64,000 nt of DNA from Gari tellinella (Eukaryota > Mollusca > Bivalvia > Cardiida > Psammobiidae). Below the pieces are notes generated by a model. The model saw nothing but the letters and a program-made list of their open reading frames with translations, did no database searches and had not been told where the DNA came from. A program made the translations under genes and the position numbers. Below are positions 1 to 11,900 of this stretch, one piece after another (within the stretch, counting starts at the first letter, position 1; each line of letters begins with the position of its first letter). The DNA lies in NCBI GenBank assembly GCA_922989275.2, contig OV277866.1:37403246-37467245 (forward strand). Direction: 5' to 3'.

Positions 1-150
1 CCCGGCGTCTGATCAGGCTCCAAACTGTTTGCCACCAAGATAAAGATGAATTATCAAAATTGTCAAAAAAGTTGTACTTTTCTGCGTTTTAGTGCTTTGC
101 GTTTGCGTACGTTTGCGTTTAAACGGGAAAGAATAACAGATTCTCCACTG
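1..150 (-). mobile_element. Family A MITE, cut by the window edge
   Basis: The right half of a family A element: it starts inside the core-1 palindrome and runs through the A-specific arm (GCGTTTGCGTACGTTTGCG) to the terminal TTCTCCACTG followed by TA. The orientation is inverted relative to most copies. The missing half lies upstream of the window. Confidence 0.85.
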
Positions 151-185
151 TACATGTTATCGGAAAAAAGGTTTTGAAGGACATA

Positions 186-514
186 CAGTACTACCTCCCT
201 ACAATGGCCCTCAAAACAATCATCCCCTCCTTACAACAACACTTGCCCATGTTCTCCTAACGCTGTCACGACTGCAATGTCATCAGCTGTATTTTATTTC
301 TCAAAGTTACGTATTAGAATTTTTGGCAGAAGAACCATAAAAGGGACGTTTGGCAAACTGGTTGAATCCAGATCACACGCCGCGTGACGCGGTGTCTCAT
401 CTGGATTCAAGGTGTTTGTAACTGTAAGCGAATTTCCCTCCCTATCACAACCCCTTCAAACAACGCATATATTCTTTATCTCCATTTGGGTATTGTTGTA
501 GAGAAGGAGCACTG
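186..514 (+). mobile_element. Family D MITE with core 1
   Basis: It begins TA|CAGTACTACCTCCCTACAAT and ends in the inverted form GAGAAGGAGCACTG. In the middle is a diverged core-1 palindrome around 366-412 (GAATCCAGATCACACGCCGC and its complement). There is no coding capacity. This copy is the first part of a tandemly duplicated segment continued at about 1000-1600. Confidence 0.75.
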
Positions 515-655
515 TTATTATTTTGATGACATAAAACGTATTATAATATGCCCTTGTGAAAATTCTACCGAAACGAAAATGTAAGATTTTGTCAGGCATT
601 AAAGTATGTGTTTTATATTGTTTTCTCGCATTACCTCCATTATATAATGTACTTA

Positions 656-901
656 CAGTGGAGAATCTGTTATTCTTTCCCGTTTAAACGCAAACGTACG
701 CAAACGCAAAGCACTAAAACGTAGAAAAGAACAACGTTTGGACAATTCTGATATTTCATGTTTTTCTTGGTGGCAAACAGTTTGGAGCCTGATCAGACGC
801 CGGGTTACCCGGCGTCTGATCTGGCTCCAAACTGTTTGCACTGCAAATAATAGTTTTAGCGTAAACGCGTTTATTGGGAAATAATAACAGATTCTCCACT
901 G
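656..901 (+). mobile_element. Family A MITE, full length
   Basis: A 246-bp element with TIRs CAGTGGAGAATCTGTTATTC and complement, flanked by TA (654-655 and 902-903). The central core 1 (GACGCCGGGTTACCCGGCGTC) is a perfect palindrome. No ORF. The TA target duplication and CAGT ends match Tc1/mariner-type non-autonomous elements. Confidence 0.92.
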
Positions 902-999
902 TATCAATAATTTCTATGGCACACCTGATACATGAACATGAATGCAGATCAAGGAAATAGGCAAACCAAGTACAGTCTAATTAAGTCTCGTTTCAATTC

Positions 1000-1600
1000 T
1001 GAACGTCAACACAACGACCCTCTGAACAACGGATCCCTCCTAACAACAACACTTACCGCTTTCCCCCAAACATGACACTAATATCAAATCTTTTCACGGA
1101 TGCAATATCGTCTTCTTAACATTGTCTTTTGCTGTTTTCCCAAAGTCACGTAATGGATAGTTTGACATAAAATATAATGACGAGTGACAAACAGTTTAAA
1201 TCAAGACCAGACAATGCATTACGCGGCAATGTTTGCAAATGTAAGTGACGTCTTTATTTTCCCTCCTTATACAAACTCCCTCCTTACAATAAATACAATC
1301 CTGGGCTATATTTTGGTGTTGTTGTAGGAAGGTTGTTTAGGACATAACTATGTTGATATCATAAACGTATCATAATGTGCCCTTGTGCAAATCCGACCGA
1401 AACCAACGTGTACTGTAAGATTTGGTATAAGGCAAACTAAGTAATTGATATTGTTTTCACGTATCAACTCTATTATATAATGAATTTAACAGTTTCTATG
1501 GCACAACTTATGCATGTACATAATTGCAGATCAAGGCAATAAGCAAATCATGTGTAAAGTCGAACTAAGCCTCGATATAACTTTGAACGTTTCAAATAAT
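1000..1600 (+). repeat. Tandem intronic duplication, copy 2
   Basis: A diverged second copy of the 180-995 unit, consisting of a decayed family D element (about 1005-1350, ends ACAACGACCCTCTGAACAAC and GGTGTTGTTGTAGGAAGG) followed by the same flank. The site equivalent to the family A insertion is empty here (ATTTAACAGTTTCTATGGCA). Confidence 0.65.
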
Positions 1601-1794
1601 GAATTTTGAATTGTAGAATTACGGGTAAACAAACTGAAACGGGTATTAAATTGTGTTTATTTTATTTAGGGCGTCAGAGGTTTGTGGTGATATCCCGAGG
1701 ATGTATATATATCTACAAAAACGAGTTCGCCGGAGCGCCTCTGAAATCTATGTCCCTGCGTCTGTATAATCAGTAAGTAGAGTATATCCAGACT

Positions 1795-1990
1795 GAGGAC
1801 CCCCTAATGAGATCGGGTCAATTTCCGTCAATAACGGAAACTCAACGTAGACCGATCGGCCATTCTCGTCAACTGTCGATCAGTTCCGAACTATGCTAAG
1901 CATGGTTCGGAACTGATCGACAGTTGACGAGAATGGCCGATCGCTGCACGTAGAATTCAGAGTTTGGTCCGATCTCATTAGAGGTTCTCA
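1795..1990. mobile_element. Family P foldback element with near-perfect 45-bp-arm palindrome
   Basis: The outer ends are CCCCTAATGAGATCGG and CCGATCTCATTAGAGG. The inner 1853-1943 is a palindrome with 45-bp arms, about one mismatch and a one-base centre (arm begins CGATCGGCCATTCTCGTC). A diverged relative with the same ends and the AGTTGACGAGAATG block lies at 63425-63545. Confidence 0.7.
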
Positions 1991-2232
1991 AACAGAAGGT
2001 AAATGTGATAGAAGTTATTAGAATAAAGGTACGTGCACATTGTAACAAACATATGCTCGGATTCGAACTTTTGATGAGAAGGCAGACATAAGTATCAACC
2101 CTATGCTCTAACATCTTGGACACTGGAATACTCTTTTATGATAGTGTTTTTTATCTTATTTTTGTTGAATATCATTGTACATAGATAAAGACGAAGCACT
2201 CCGTCTTCGACATAGTAGAAGTATGTAATATA

Positions 2233-2478
2233 CAGTGGAGAATCTGTTATTCTTTCCCGTTTAAACGCAAACGTACGCAAACGCAAAGCGCTAAAACGTA
2301 GAAAAGAACAACTTTTGGACAATTCTGATATTTCATGTTTATCTTGGTGGCAAACAGTTTGGAGCCTGATCAGACGCCGGGTTACCCGGCGTCTGATCTG
2401 GTTCCTAACTGTTTGCACTGCAATTAATAGTTTTAGCGTAAACGCGTTTATTGGGAAAGAATAACAGATTCTCCACTG
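2233..2478 (+). mobile_element. Family A MITE, full length
   Basis: Matching 5' and 3' TIRs of the AATCTG subtype and TA on both sides. Core 1 is intact except for a GGTTCCTAACTG change in the right arm. Confidence 0.92.
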
Positions 2479-2843
2479 TATACATGTATGTCACAACGAA
2501 CGCATCTCATTGATCTTCATCAGGTAAAGTTTTATGCCAACCATCCTTTTTGCAGTTGCCGTTATATTATATCTTGATTTGAAAGTGATTATTTCCTTAC
2601 AATTGTCAGTTTGTCAACTGGATTTCTGTCTCTTTAAAATATAACAAAGTAATACGACAATGGTGTGTTGCAGCTATCTACTTTTGCTTGTAAATTAGAC
2701 ATATCTCCTAAACACCAGTATACAGATCTACTATGTTTAAAAGCAATGCAATTTGTTTGACGATTTGTTACCATGGCCCATGGAGTCTTAGCGACGAGTA
2801 TACTAGTCCTTGCAACTTATTTCAACTTATTTTTCTCTTTCAG

Positions 2844-2955
2844 AGTCAAGCGGTCAGCAAATGAAAATCCAGTATGGGCGTTCACTCTTTTACCCTACGA
2901 CACAAAGGTCACTAAAAGTATGTTCTTCTCGTGCACCAATGATGACATCAGAAAA
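2844..2955 (+). CDS. SH3BP2: SH3BP2-like exon a: C-terminal half of PH domain
   Basis: The acceptor TTTCTCTTTCAG precedes it and the donor GTAAGT follows. The first base completes a split codon, and the exon ends on a whole codon. It encodes VKRSANENPVWAFTLLPYDT then KVTKSMFFSCTNDDIRK, typical of the last PH beta strands. No start codon is needed because the reading frame comes from an exon outside the window. Confidence 0.8.
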
Positions 2956-5900
2956 GTAAGTTAGACCTTAATTTGCCCATTTCTCTAACACAACGACCCC
3001 CTGCAACGTGTAAAATTGTCATTTACAAACAGTGCACCTTTAATCTTTTACCTTTTTTAGTTTTGAAGAAATGTGACCACATAAAGCAGGTTCAAAGTAA
3101 AGCAGAATGCTCATGACGGCGCATTCTGCTTTACGTTCAGTCTGCTTTAAGCTATCATTAAGTATTTAGAAAATTGTTCTTAAGATTCATTTAAATGACT
3201 GTAAAATTGGAGTTTTTTTCTTCAGTGGCTGAACAAATGATATGCGCTAAAAAGCGCTTCTATGGGAAAAAAGGCTACGTAGTAAAGTTGCCTTATGTAA
3301 ACAGTGTTGACGTATACCAGGAGGCTTCTATATAACCCTCTGATTGTGATTGACGCTGTTTGTTAGTTTGCACTTTTTTCTATAAAACAACTCTTATTTT
3401 GACACCACCAGTCTCGAGGGCCAAATGTTGACGCATTTAGAAGCCTCTTTCGCATCTTCTCGTCCCACGTAGAGTCCTATTCATCTCAGCTTGCAGTTTT
3501 GACGGTAGATGACCAGTTTTTTGCGATTTGAAATCGTAAGTTCAAGATCCGCTGGGCTGACGCTTCACACTTTCAGATCACGTTTGCACACGTCCTTGTA
3601 TCGGAGGTTGGATCGGTCTGTGTGAAGGGCCCTCATTGGCCCCCATGGGAAGATCCCCATATAAGGCGTATTTTCACTCTTTTGGGATGCGTCCTCCATC
3701 CATGCGGTAGACATATCCCAGTCACCGTGACCGTTTTTGGATCAGGATAGAGTCCATGCTTTGCATTCCCGTAGATCTCAGGACATCTTCCTTTGTGATG
3801 TGCTCTTGCCAGGTGATGGCTTGGAGACGTCTGAGATAACGCATTTAAAATATGTTTATCCTGGGCTCTTGTGTCGCGAGTACAGTGTTCAGACTTCAAT
3901 ACCGTAGAGAAGAATACTCAGAACAGAGACTTGGTATACCTTCACTTTTGTTTTGAATGCCAGCATGACCATGCCCATACCTATTCCCCAGACGAGCCAG
4001 TGCCAAAGCTGATTTGCCTATCCTCACTTTAAGCTCGGCGTCCAGGGATGGATTCGTTGGCGATTGTTGAGCCGAAGAATATTAAGTGTTTGACTTCTTA
4101 CAGGGTATGGTCGCCAATGGTGATTTGGTGGGTATTACTTACATCCTGGCCCATGATGGTAGTCTTTTATACACTGATGGTTAGACCAAACTCAGTGCAT
4201 AATTCTGCAAAACAGTTGATGAGCCGCTGAAGTGCCTCCTCTATTTGGACGGCGGGGGCAGCATCGTCTGCAAGTAGCATCTGCCCGATGACGACTCTGC
4301 GCACATTCGTCTTTGCGTTAGGGTGGGCAAATTTGAACTGGTATCATCTGACCTTGTATGGAGGGAAATCCCGTCATCCGACTGTCGCAAAGCACAGTGC
4401 AACAGTAGGCAGAAACAGATTCCAAAGAATGTCTGGGCCAAGACACAACCCTGCTTCATCCGTTTTTGATAGGGAATGAGTCTGAAGATGATCCGTCGTA
4501 CTGACCAGTGCCAGTCATATCTTCATGGAAGGAAGAGCTCATCGTCAGGAGCTTATGGGGGCATCCTTTTATGTGTAAACAACTCTAAATTGTCCTAAGT
4601 AGGTTACACCTAATTTGAAACTGTCATTGCTTATATGGAGTTTCAGGGGTCAATGTAACTGTAAAAATTAACATTGGAATTTACAGTTGTCGTCTGCCGT
4701 TATATGCCAAAATAGCTTAAGCAATTTGGATCAAGCCATTGGCGACTTTTATTTCATCATAACGAACTATTTGGAACCTGACCAGACATCGAGTTTACAA
4801 AGGTTTAAAACTATGTGTCTCCCCATTTTTATCTAATGTCGACATTTTAACTCGAGAATTATTTCTATTCTTTTGTTTTCCTGCGTTTTTTTATTTTCAT
4901 AATTATTTTCGTTAAATTTGAAATATCCACGTCTTTCTTTCTGTTTACATGTTTTTATGTGTCTTCTATATATTATGAGTGTAATAACGATAAACATTAT
5001 ATGTTTAAGCTACAATAAAACTTTGAATCTTGCATCTTGTAATTTAAAACTACATACACGTTTTATGCCTACTGTAGTTTAAAGGAATAATGGGAAGAAC
5101 AGTGTAGATTCGGACCAGGTGACTCTTAGTTTAATCTGGAACGATCTGATCAGGATATATGCTGTATGCTGCAGTCATACAATATTTAATATGTCAGTTG
5201 GCATCGAGGAATTTCCCTCGCAGCGAAAAATGGACTGAATCTTTGGGTGTGTAAACTTGTGAACGTAGGCATAATTCCGTTAACCGACACCCTCTCTTAA
5301 CCGACTTACAAACGTGGAACCATGGGGTGTCGGATATAGTGAATCTAACACCACCGTGAGTGTCAGATAAGAATATCCAACTCGAGTTTTGAAGATATTT
5401 TTGGAACACGAGGCTTTGCCGAGTGTTCCAAAAATATCTTCAAACGATATTAAAACGATTTATTTTCTCACCTCGTCAACCCTAAAAACGCGTTTAACTT
5501 GCTATACAGTGGCGATTTGTATTTTAATGCGCGAATGCATGCATGAAGACGTCATGGCGACGTCATAGCAACGGCAATAACAACCAATCATAAGATAGTT
5601 CGGCTTGTCTGTCCGGACAGATAAGGTTATCTCACACCCCCTAGATTTCGGGATACCTCTGTCCGAGAGGTGAGAAAACAGAGGTTATACTGTATTCGTA
5701 TTTCAGGAATGGATGATAGAGCTAAGAGAAAACATGGAACGGGCGCACAAAGTCTCCTCCGCTCAGTATGTGTCCATCTTTATTTAGCTAATTAACCTTT
5801 CACGTCATAGATACGCCGTTTTACGCATTTCATTACTTCTTTCATTGAAAAAAAAGTTCCATTTTTTACGGTTATGAATATGCAACTTATAATCATTTCC

Positions 5901-8900
5901 TATATATACAGTGGAGAATCTGTTATTCTTTCCCGTTTAAACGCAAACGTACGCAAACGCAAAGCACTAAAACATAGAAAAGAACAACTTTTGGACAATT
6001 CTGATAATTCTTGTTTATCTTGGTGGCAAACAGTTTGGAGCCTGATCAGACGCCGGGTTACCCGGTGTCTGATCTGGCTCCAAACCGGTTGTACTGCAAA
6101 TAATAGTTTTAGCGTAAACGCGTTTATTGGGAAAGAATAACGGATTGTCCACTGTACAGTAGTTTCTTTTCATACACAGCGATACGATTAGAGTCGTCTA
6201 TGGCAGTAAGGAGGTTAACCCTTTACACCATAGTATGTTTTTATTTTTGAAAGTTGGTGACTACTTAAAGCAGGTTGATGGCGCATTCTGTTTTACTTTT
6301 AACCTACTTAAACTACCGTCTGTAAGAGTAAAACGTTTTTATTATGCATTTTCATGACTTATAAACTGGAACTTTTTTCTTCAGCGGAGGAATTAAATGA
6401 ATGTGAAAAGCAGCGCTTCTATTGGAGGAATGAGTTCAACTTCAGAAATGAATAAAAATGCTATTATTTCCAAACAAATGCATATACTTTCAAAGAGTTG
6501 ATTCCTTTAAAAGTCCTTATCACTTTAAATGGAATTTTGAGTAAGTGAGCGATAGATTGTTAAGGTGAGAAGACCTTCTTTTTCCAGCAAACATTTTAGA
6601 GCCAGATCAGACGCCATGTACAGTGGAGAAGCCGTTTCTCTTTCCCGTTTAAACAAATCGAAACGCAAACGCAAAACACTAAAACGTAGAAAAGTGCAAC
6701 TTTTGGACAATTCTGATAATTCATTTTTATCTTGGTGGCAAACAGTTTGGAGCCTGATCAGACGCCGGGTCACCCGGCGTCTAATATGGCTCCAAACTGT
6801 TTGCAATAGAAATAATAGTTTTAGCGTAAACGCGTTTATTGGGAAAGAATAACGTTTTCTCCACTGTACCTCTAATGTCAAACGAACCTCAAACGAAAGG
6901 TAATTTATTTTAGATATCATTGGACAAATTGCTCACGATTTATTCTAATGTAGGTAGCAAACAGTTTGGAGTCTGGTCAGAGTCTGGGCTACCCAGTGTT
7001 TGACCTGGTTAATAACTGTTTACAAAGATATATGGTTTAAACACAAACGTTTATTACTTGGAGGCAACGTCTTCTCCACAGTATATGCAAGTATTTGTAT
7101 ATCTCATAAATTGAGAAAATAAAGAGAAATGTTTCTTCTGATCTTTCAGATCAGCGGTCGCAGACATCGATGACTATGTATATCTAGAGAAGGAGATTAT
7201 CAATATAGCTAAGGCCGAACAACCCCAGACTGAAGCAGCGGAAGGGTCAGAGGAAAATGATAAAACAGGTTTAACCATGTCACTGCCGTAGGCAACTTAA
7301 TTCAACTTTGCAATCAGTTTGGATCCAGATCAGACGCTGCGAAACGCGGCGTCTGATCTGGATACAAACTGTTTGGCATTCGTATCGAAACTTGGTCAGT
7401 GATACAGCTATGAATAAAGTTTTGAAATTACATTACTGGCAATAAATATTGAAGCAGACGACACTATGGGTTTTCAGTGTTATACAAATATGTAGGGTTA
7501 TATATAATAATTATGATATTTACTTCATTGAGAATATCAGTGTAAACAAGATTTTTTTTAAACATACAGAATACAAACGACCTGCATAATCTTGAGCGTT
7601 TTATCTAATACTGTCAGATTTCAGTAATGGCAGCATACATGTTGTTGCGTGAGTTATATTCCGAACGTCCGTGTTCAGGAAGATTTAAAAAAAAAAACTA
7701 CATTGTAACTGTGAGGCATAGAATGTATATGTTGGATTAAATGTATTCAACATATTTATGATTTACTCACACATTGGATATCATTTTCAGTGTCGTTTTT
7801 TAGTATTCAATAACCAATGGCACTTGCAAGGAAACATGATACATGTAAACAACGTCCAAGGTCGTAATGAAGAGGTTCTACAGTATAGTTTGCTGAAATC
7901 TCCCAAATACGTTGCCCCATACACCTTTCTAGCACAGTTTCTTGTCATGGTGATTATCAAAACATAGGGAAAACGTATCGTACACTAGAAGAATGCCAAG
8001 TCTTTTTCAAATCTTGACGGATAACGTTATTTTGATGGCAAACAGTTTTGCGGCAGACCATTTTCTTTGAAATAGAGGCAGTTTTCCTATGTAAAACTGT
8101 AGAAGATAATATATTCTAAATATATCTAAGCTTGATACGCAATCTTGACATAACTGTTAAGTCATACCATATCATAACATAACACATATATTATTGTGAT
8201 AGAAGGTCTCCAGCACACACTACAATTTAGTATGCATGTTAAATCATGTTAAAAAGGACCAATCTCTACGTAATTAGACATTGACTTGTCCATCAGTTCA
8301 TTTTTAGTATCCATACTCACGCATTTTGTACTCTTTTATATTTATTTGCAAAGCAGAGGAAGACTATTCAACCATTGACGATGTCGACGTCAAAATTGGT
8401 GGCACAAGTATGAGTTTCTATTCATTAAAAACTATCCTGCTTGTACTACCACGCTTACAGTAACGACGACGTTATTCTTTCCAATTCTTCACTGCCGTGA
8501 CGTCATCAATTTGAAACAATTATCGTCTGCTTTTATTTCTTAAATTTTAATATTTGCTATTTTGAGGGACGAAATATTGAAACGAGTGTCAAACAGTTTG
8601 GATCATGATCAGACGCCGCGTAACGCGGCGTCTGATCAGGATCCAACTTGTTTGCAAAATACTGTTTGCTCGGGGTAAGGCAGTGAACGGGTTAAACGCA
8701 CATGAAACGCAAATACTATGACCAAAATGTACAAAATGTAAGTTTTTAACAATATTGATGATTCTTTTTAATCTCGATGGCAAATAGTTTAGATCCTGAT
8801 CAGACACTGGGTTATCCGGTGTCCGGTCTTGCTCAAAACTATTTTCTATTGACATAAGGTGCCCAGCATTAACATATTTACTGGGAAAGAATAACGTCTT

Positions 8901-11900
8901 CTTTACTACACATAGACTCTCTAACGACTGTATATATAAATATCCCTTCAGAGCTTTTTGTTTGTTTTCGACTATCATTTCTCAAGAAAACATCGCTTAA
9001 AGACATTTCCTCGGTCCTTTATATGACACCTCTTCATTGTTCTCCGAAGGGATGAAAGTAATTGTAAAATTTTGAGACAAGTGTGCAAAATATTGTAAGC
9101 CGTCTCATTCTGTCTAGAGAGGCCATGACAAACTCATACTCGAAGAGTTGTTTCTTTTCCCAAGCCAAACCATCAAAAATAAGAAACATGCTTCATATGA
9201 TACTCTTCACTGATTCTTTGCGGCTGACAATATAGCAGTAAAAGCACAACTCGCACCTGTCAGAATGCTCTTTACCTTGCTAGGTTTCTTAGAAACTACG
9301 CCAGGAAATACCTTTAACGCTTTCACTGCCGACTTAACGTTTGCTTAACAATGATCTTTTTGACTTAAGAACTCTGAAATTAGTGTCAATAATTCGGACC
9401 CTGATCAGACGCAGCGTGGCGCAGCATCTGATCTGAATTCCAATTTTACCGTAAAACTATCATTTCCAGAAATTCTAAAAAGTATAAAAGGTTGGATCCT
9501 GATCATACGACGCGTTAACGAGGCGTATGATCAAGATCCAAACTGTTTGCAAATAATCATCGTACTCGGTGGGGTTAACAGCATGATAACTTTAGAATAA
9601 AGACTCACAGGAAGACCCATAGTTTGAGAGTGTTTTATTGAATTTCAGCCAACAACAATTCAAACAAAATTGCAAATTTTTTGGGCAACAACTCGATTTT
9701 ATTTTTACTGTTTTAATGTTTTTTTGGTGTGAATTATTACTTTACGTTATTTCAGAAATTCAGACAACGGAATTATTCAAGATCTTGTATAATTTCGTGG
9801 CCAGTCAATGCATGCCAACTCTTTGCCCAGAAGGGCTACATACATTTCACGTGCCAACAAACAAAAACGAAACATTATAACCATTGCTTTTTTGTACCAT
9901 GGCACTAAGATTAGTTTGAAGACCCTAAACAGAATTGTTCATAAAGTAAAATAACATGTAGAAATTTGGGTGCGTATTCCTTTCAGCAGTCATTTGTTGA
10001 AAAAATCATTACTTAGTCCTGTTTTGGACGGTCCGTCTAAAGACCCCAAACCTCCCCAAACGTATCCAAACCTCCCAAAACCACTTTTAAAAGCAAGTTT
10101 TTTTTATAATTCTAGCAGATTGTAGCTTAAAGCAGGCTGAAAGTAAAGCAGAATGCGCCTTAAGGCGCATTCTGCTTTACTTTCAACCTGCTGTAAGAGA
10201 ATACTTGTCTTCAAAACCAGGAACAGGCTATTAGGATAGTGAGTTAATATTTAGAGGTAACTGTGTAAAGTGATCTTAAGTTTTGTTCCGAGTTGTTCCC
10301 CATTGAAAAGAAAAATATCGAATAATTAATTTTAAATTAACATTTTTTCATTGTTTTAGCTTAAATTTGCCTTTTATAAGCTCTTTTTGATTAGATATTA
10401 AGGAATTTAAGTGGTTTGGATTGTTTTTAAGTGCTTTAGGCAGGTTTGGAGAGGTTTGGAGTGGTTTGGGGAGGTGTGGGGAGGTTTGGGGGTCTTTAGA
10501 CGGACCCCTGTTTTGGAGTGTCGTAATAGAGGGGGATACCCTTATTCTTTATAGATTATGCGGTTGAAAAAAGTTATCCAGCTTCTGATTCGACTCGGAG
10601 GACAAACGCACATGTTTCCTCAATGGATTCGGCTTCAAACTATATGAGCAGTATAAATAATGGTGCATAATTGAACAAAACGGAGCAAATATATTATTAT
10701 TCGTATTTAAACAGCTCAGTTTTCACCATTTTACAAGTTTTGCGATAAAGTAAACAATCTTACAATAAATGTGAGTTAAGATAATGACTAATTTTGTACT
10801 TTACATTATGTTTGTGATGAATAGGTTTGGGTAACAGCAGAAAAATAGGTAAAAATGAAAGTCAAATTAACTGCATGGGTTTTATATTGGTCAATATATA
10901 ACGAAGACGGAATATTCCACTATGAAACTGACAATTTGTATATTATTTTATTTTCTTATAGTGGACAACAAGCGAGCCAAGCGGCCTACATTTAAGCCAG
11001 CGCCACCAGCTGCTTCTTATACACCAGTGGACATCAACAAGAAAACAGCGAAACCGAAACTACAAACCCCACCACCAAGTCCAAAGGCTAAGCCGTCGTC
11101 AAAGAAATCTCCGGTAAATATTATTCATGATTGTATAAGAATGAACAATTTTCTTCAGTGGATGAATAAATAAAAAACAAAATGGCAAAATTGGCCATGG
11201 TGCCTTTTGCCTCATTTCATCGTGATTTAACCTGACACATGTCTATCACAGAATCGGAAAGTATCTAGGCGCCGTAAGTCGTGTACATTCTGAAAAATAA
11301 AGGCGTAATGTCGCGCGTGTATCGGAGGGAAAAGGGGTCGTTGAATACAAGACCGACAGTACAGTGGAGAATCTGTTATTCTTTCCCGTTTAAACGCAAA
11401 CGTACGCAAACGCAAAACACTAAAACGAAGAAAAGAACAACTTTTGGACAATTCTGATAATTCTTGTTTATCTTGGTGGCAAACAGTTTGGAGCCTGATC
11501 AGACGCCGGGTTACCCGGCGTCTGATCTGGCTCCAAATTGTTTGTATATGGAATATTAGTTTTAGCGTAAACGCGTTTATTGGGAAAGAATAACAGATTC
11601 TCCACTGTAGCTGATATCTTACAGTAGAGTGGACGTTATTCGTTTCTAATTAACGGCTTTACGCTTAAACTTTTATTTCTATAGCAAACAGAGCCAGACC
11701 AGAATCTCAACTCTTTGCCACTCAGGTTGAACTAATTTGTCAGAATTACCAACAAGTTGCCATTTTCTACGCATTAATGCAACACGTTTGCGTTTCTTAG
11801 GCGCTTAAACGGGAAAAAATAACTAACGTCTTCTCCACTGTACATTGTCTAGCTCTGATCTGGCTCTGCCAAAATGTCAATTAATTGTGAAACAACTTGT

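Larger units (their letters stand above)
180..995 (+). repeat. Tandem intronic duplication, copy 1
   Basis: A family D element plus about 230 bp of flank (524-650 and 904-995) is repeated in the same order at about 1000-1600, including CCCTTGTG-AAAT-CGACCGAAAC-like and TTTCTATGGCACA blocks. Copy 1 carries a family A insertion (656-901) that copy 2 lacks. Confidence 0.7.

Noticed and set aside
653..907. Recurrent 60-130 codon frames containing words such as QTVWSQIRRRVTRRLIRLQTVC and its variants, seen in most family A copies
   Set aside because: They run through the palindrome of a MITE, appear on both strands of the same element, and vary in frame and length between copies. They are shadows of the repeat, not a conserved protein.
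3633..3899. Minus-strand frame of 88 codons
   Set aside because: It is an out-of-frame reading of the decayed LINE reverse transcriptase, whose conserved blocks lie in other frames.
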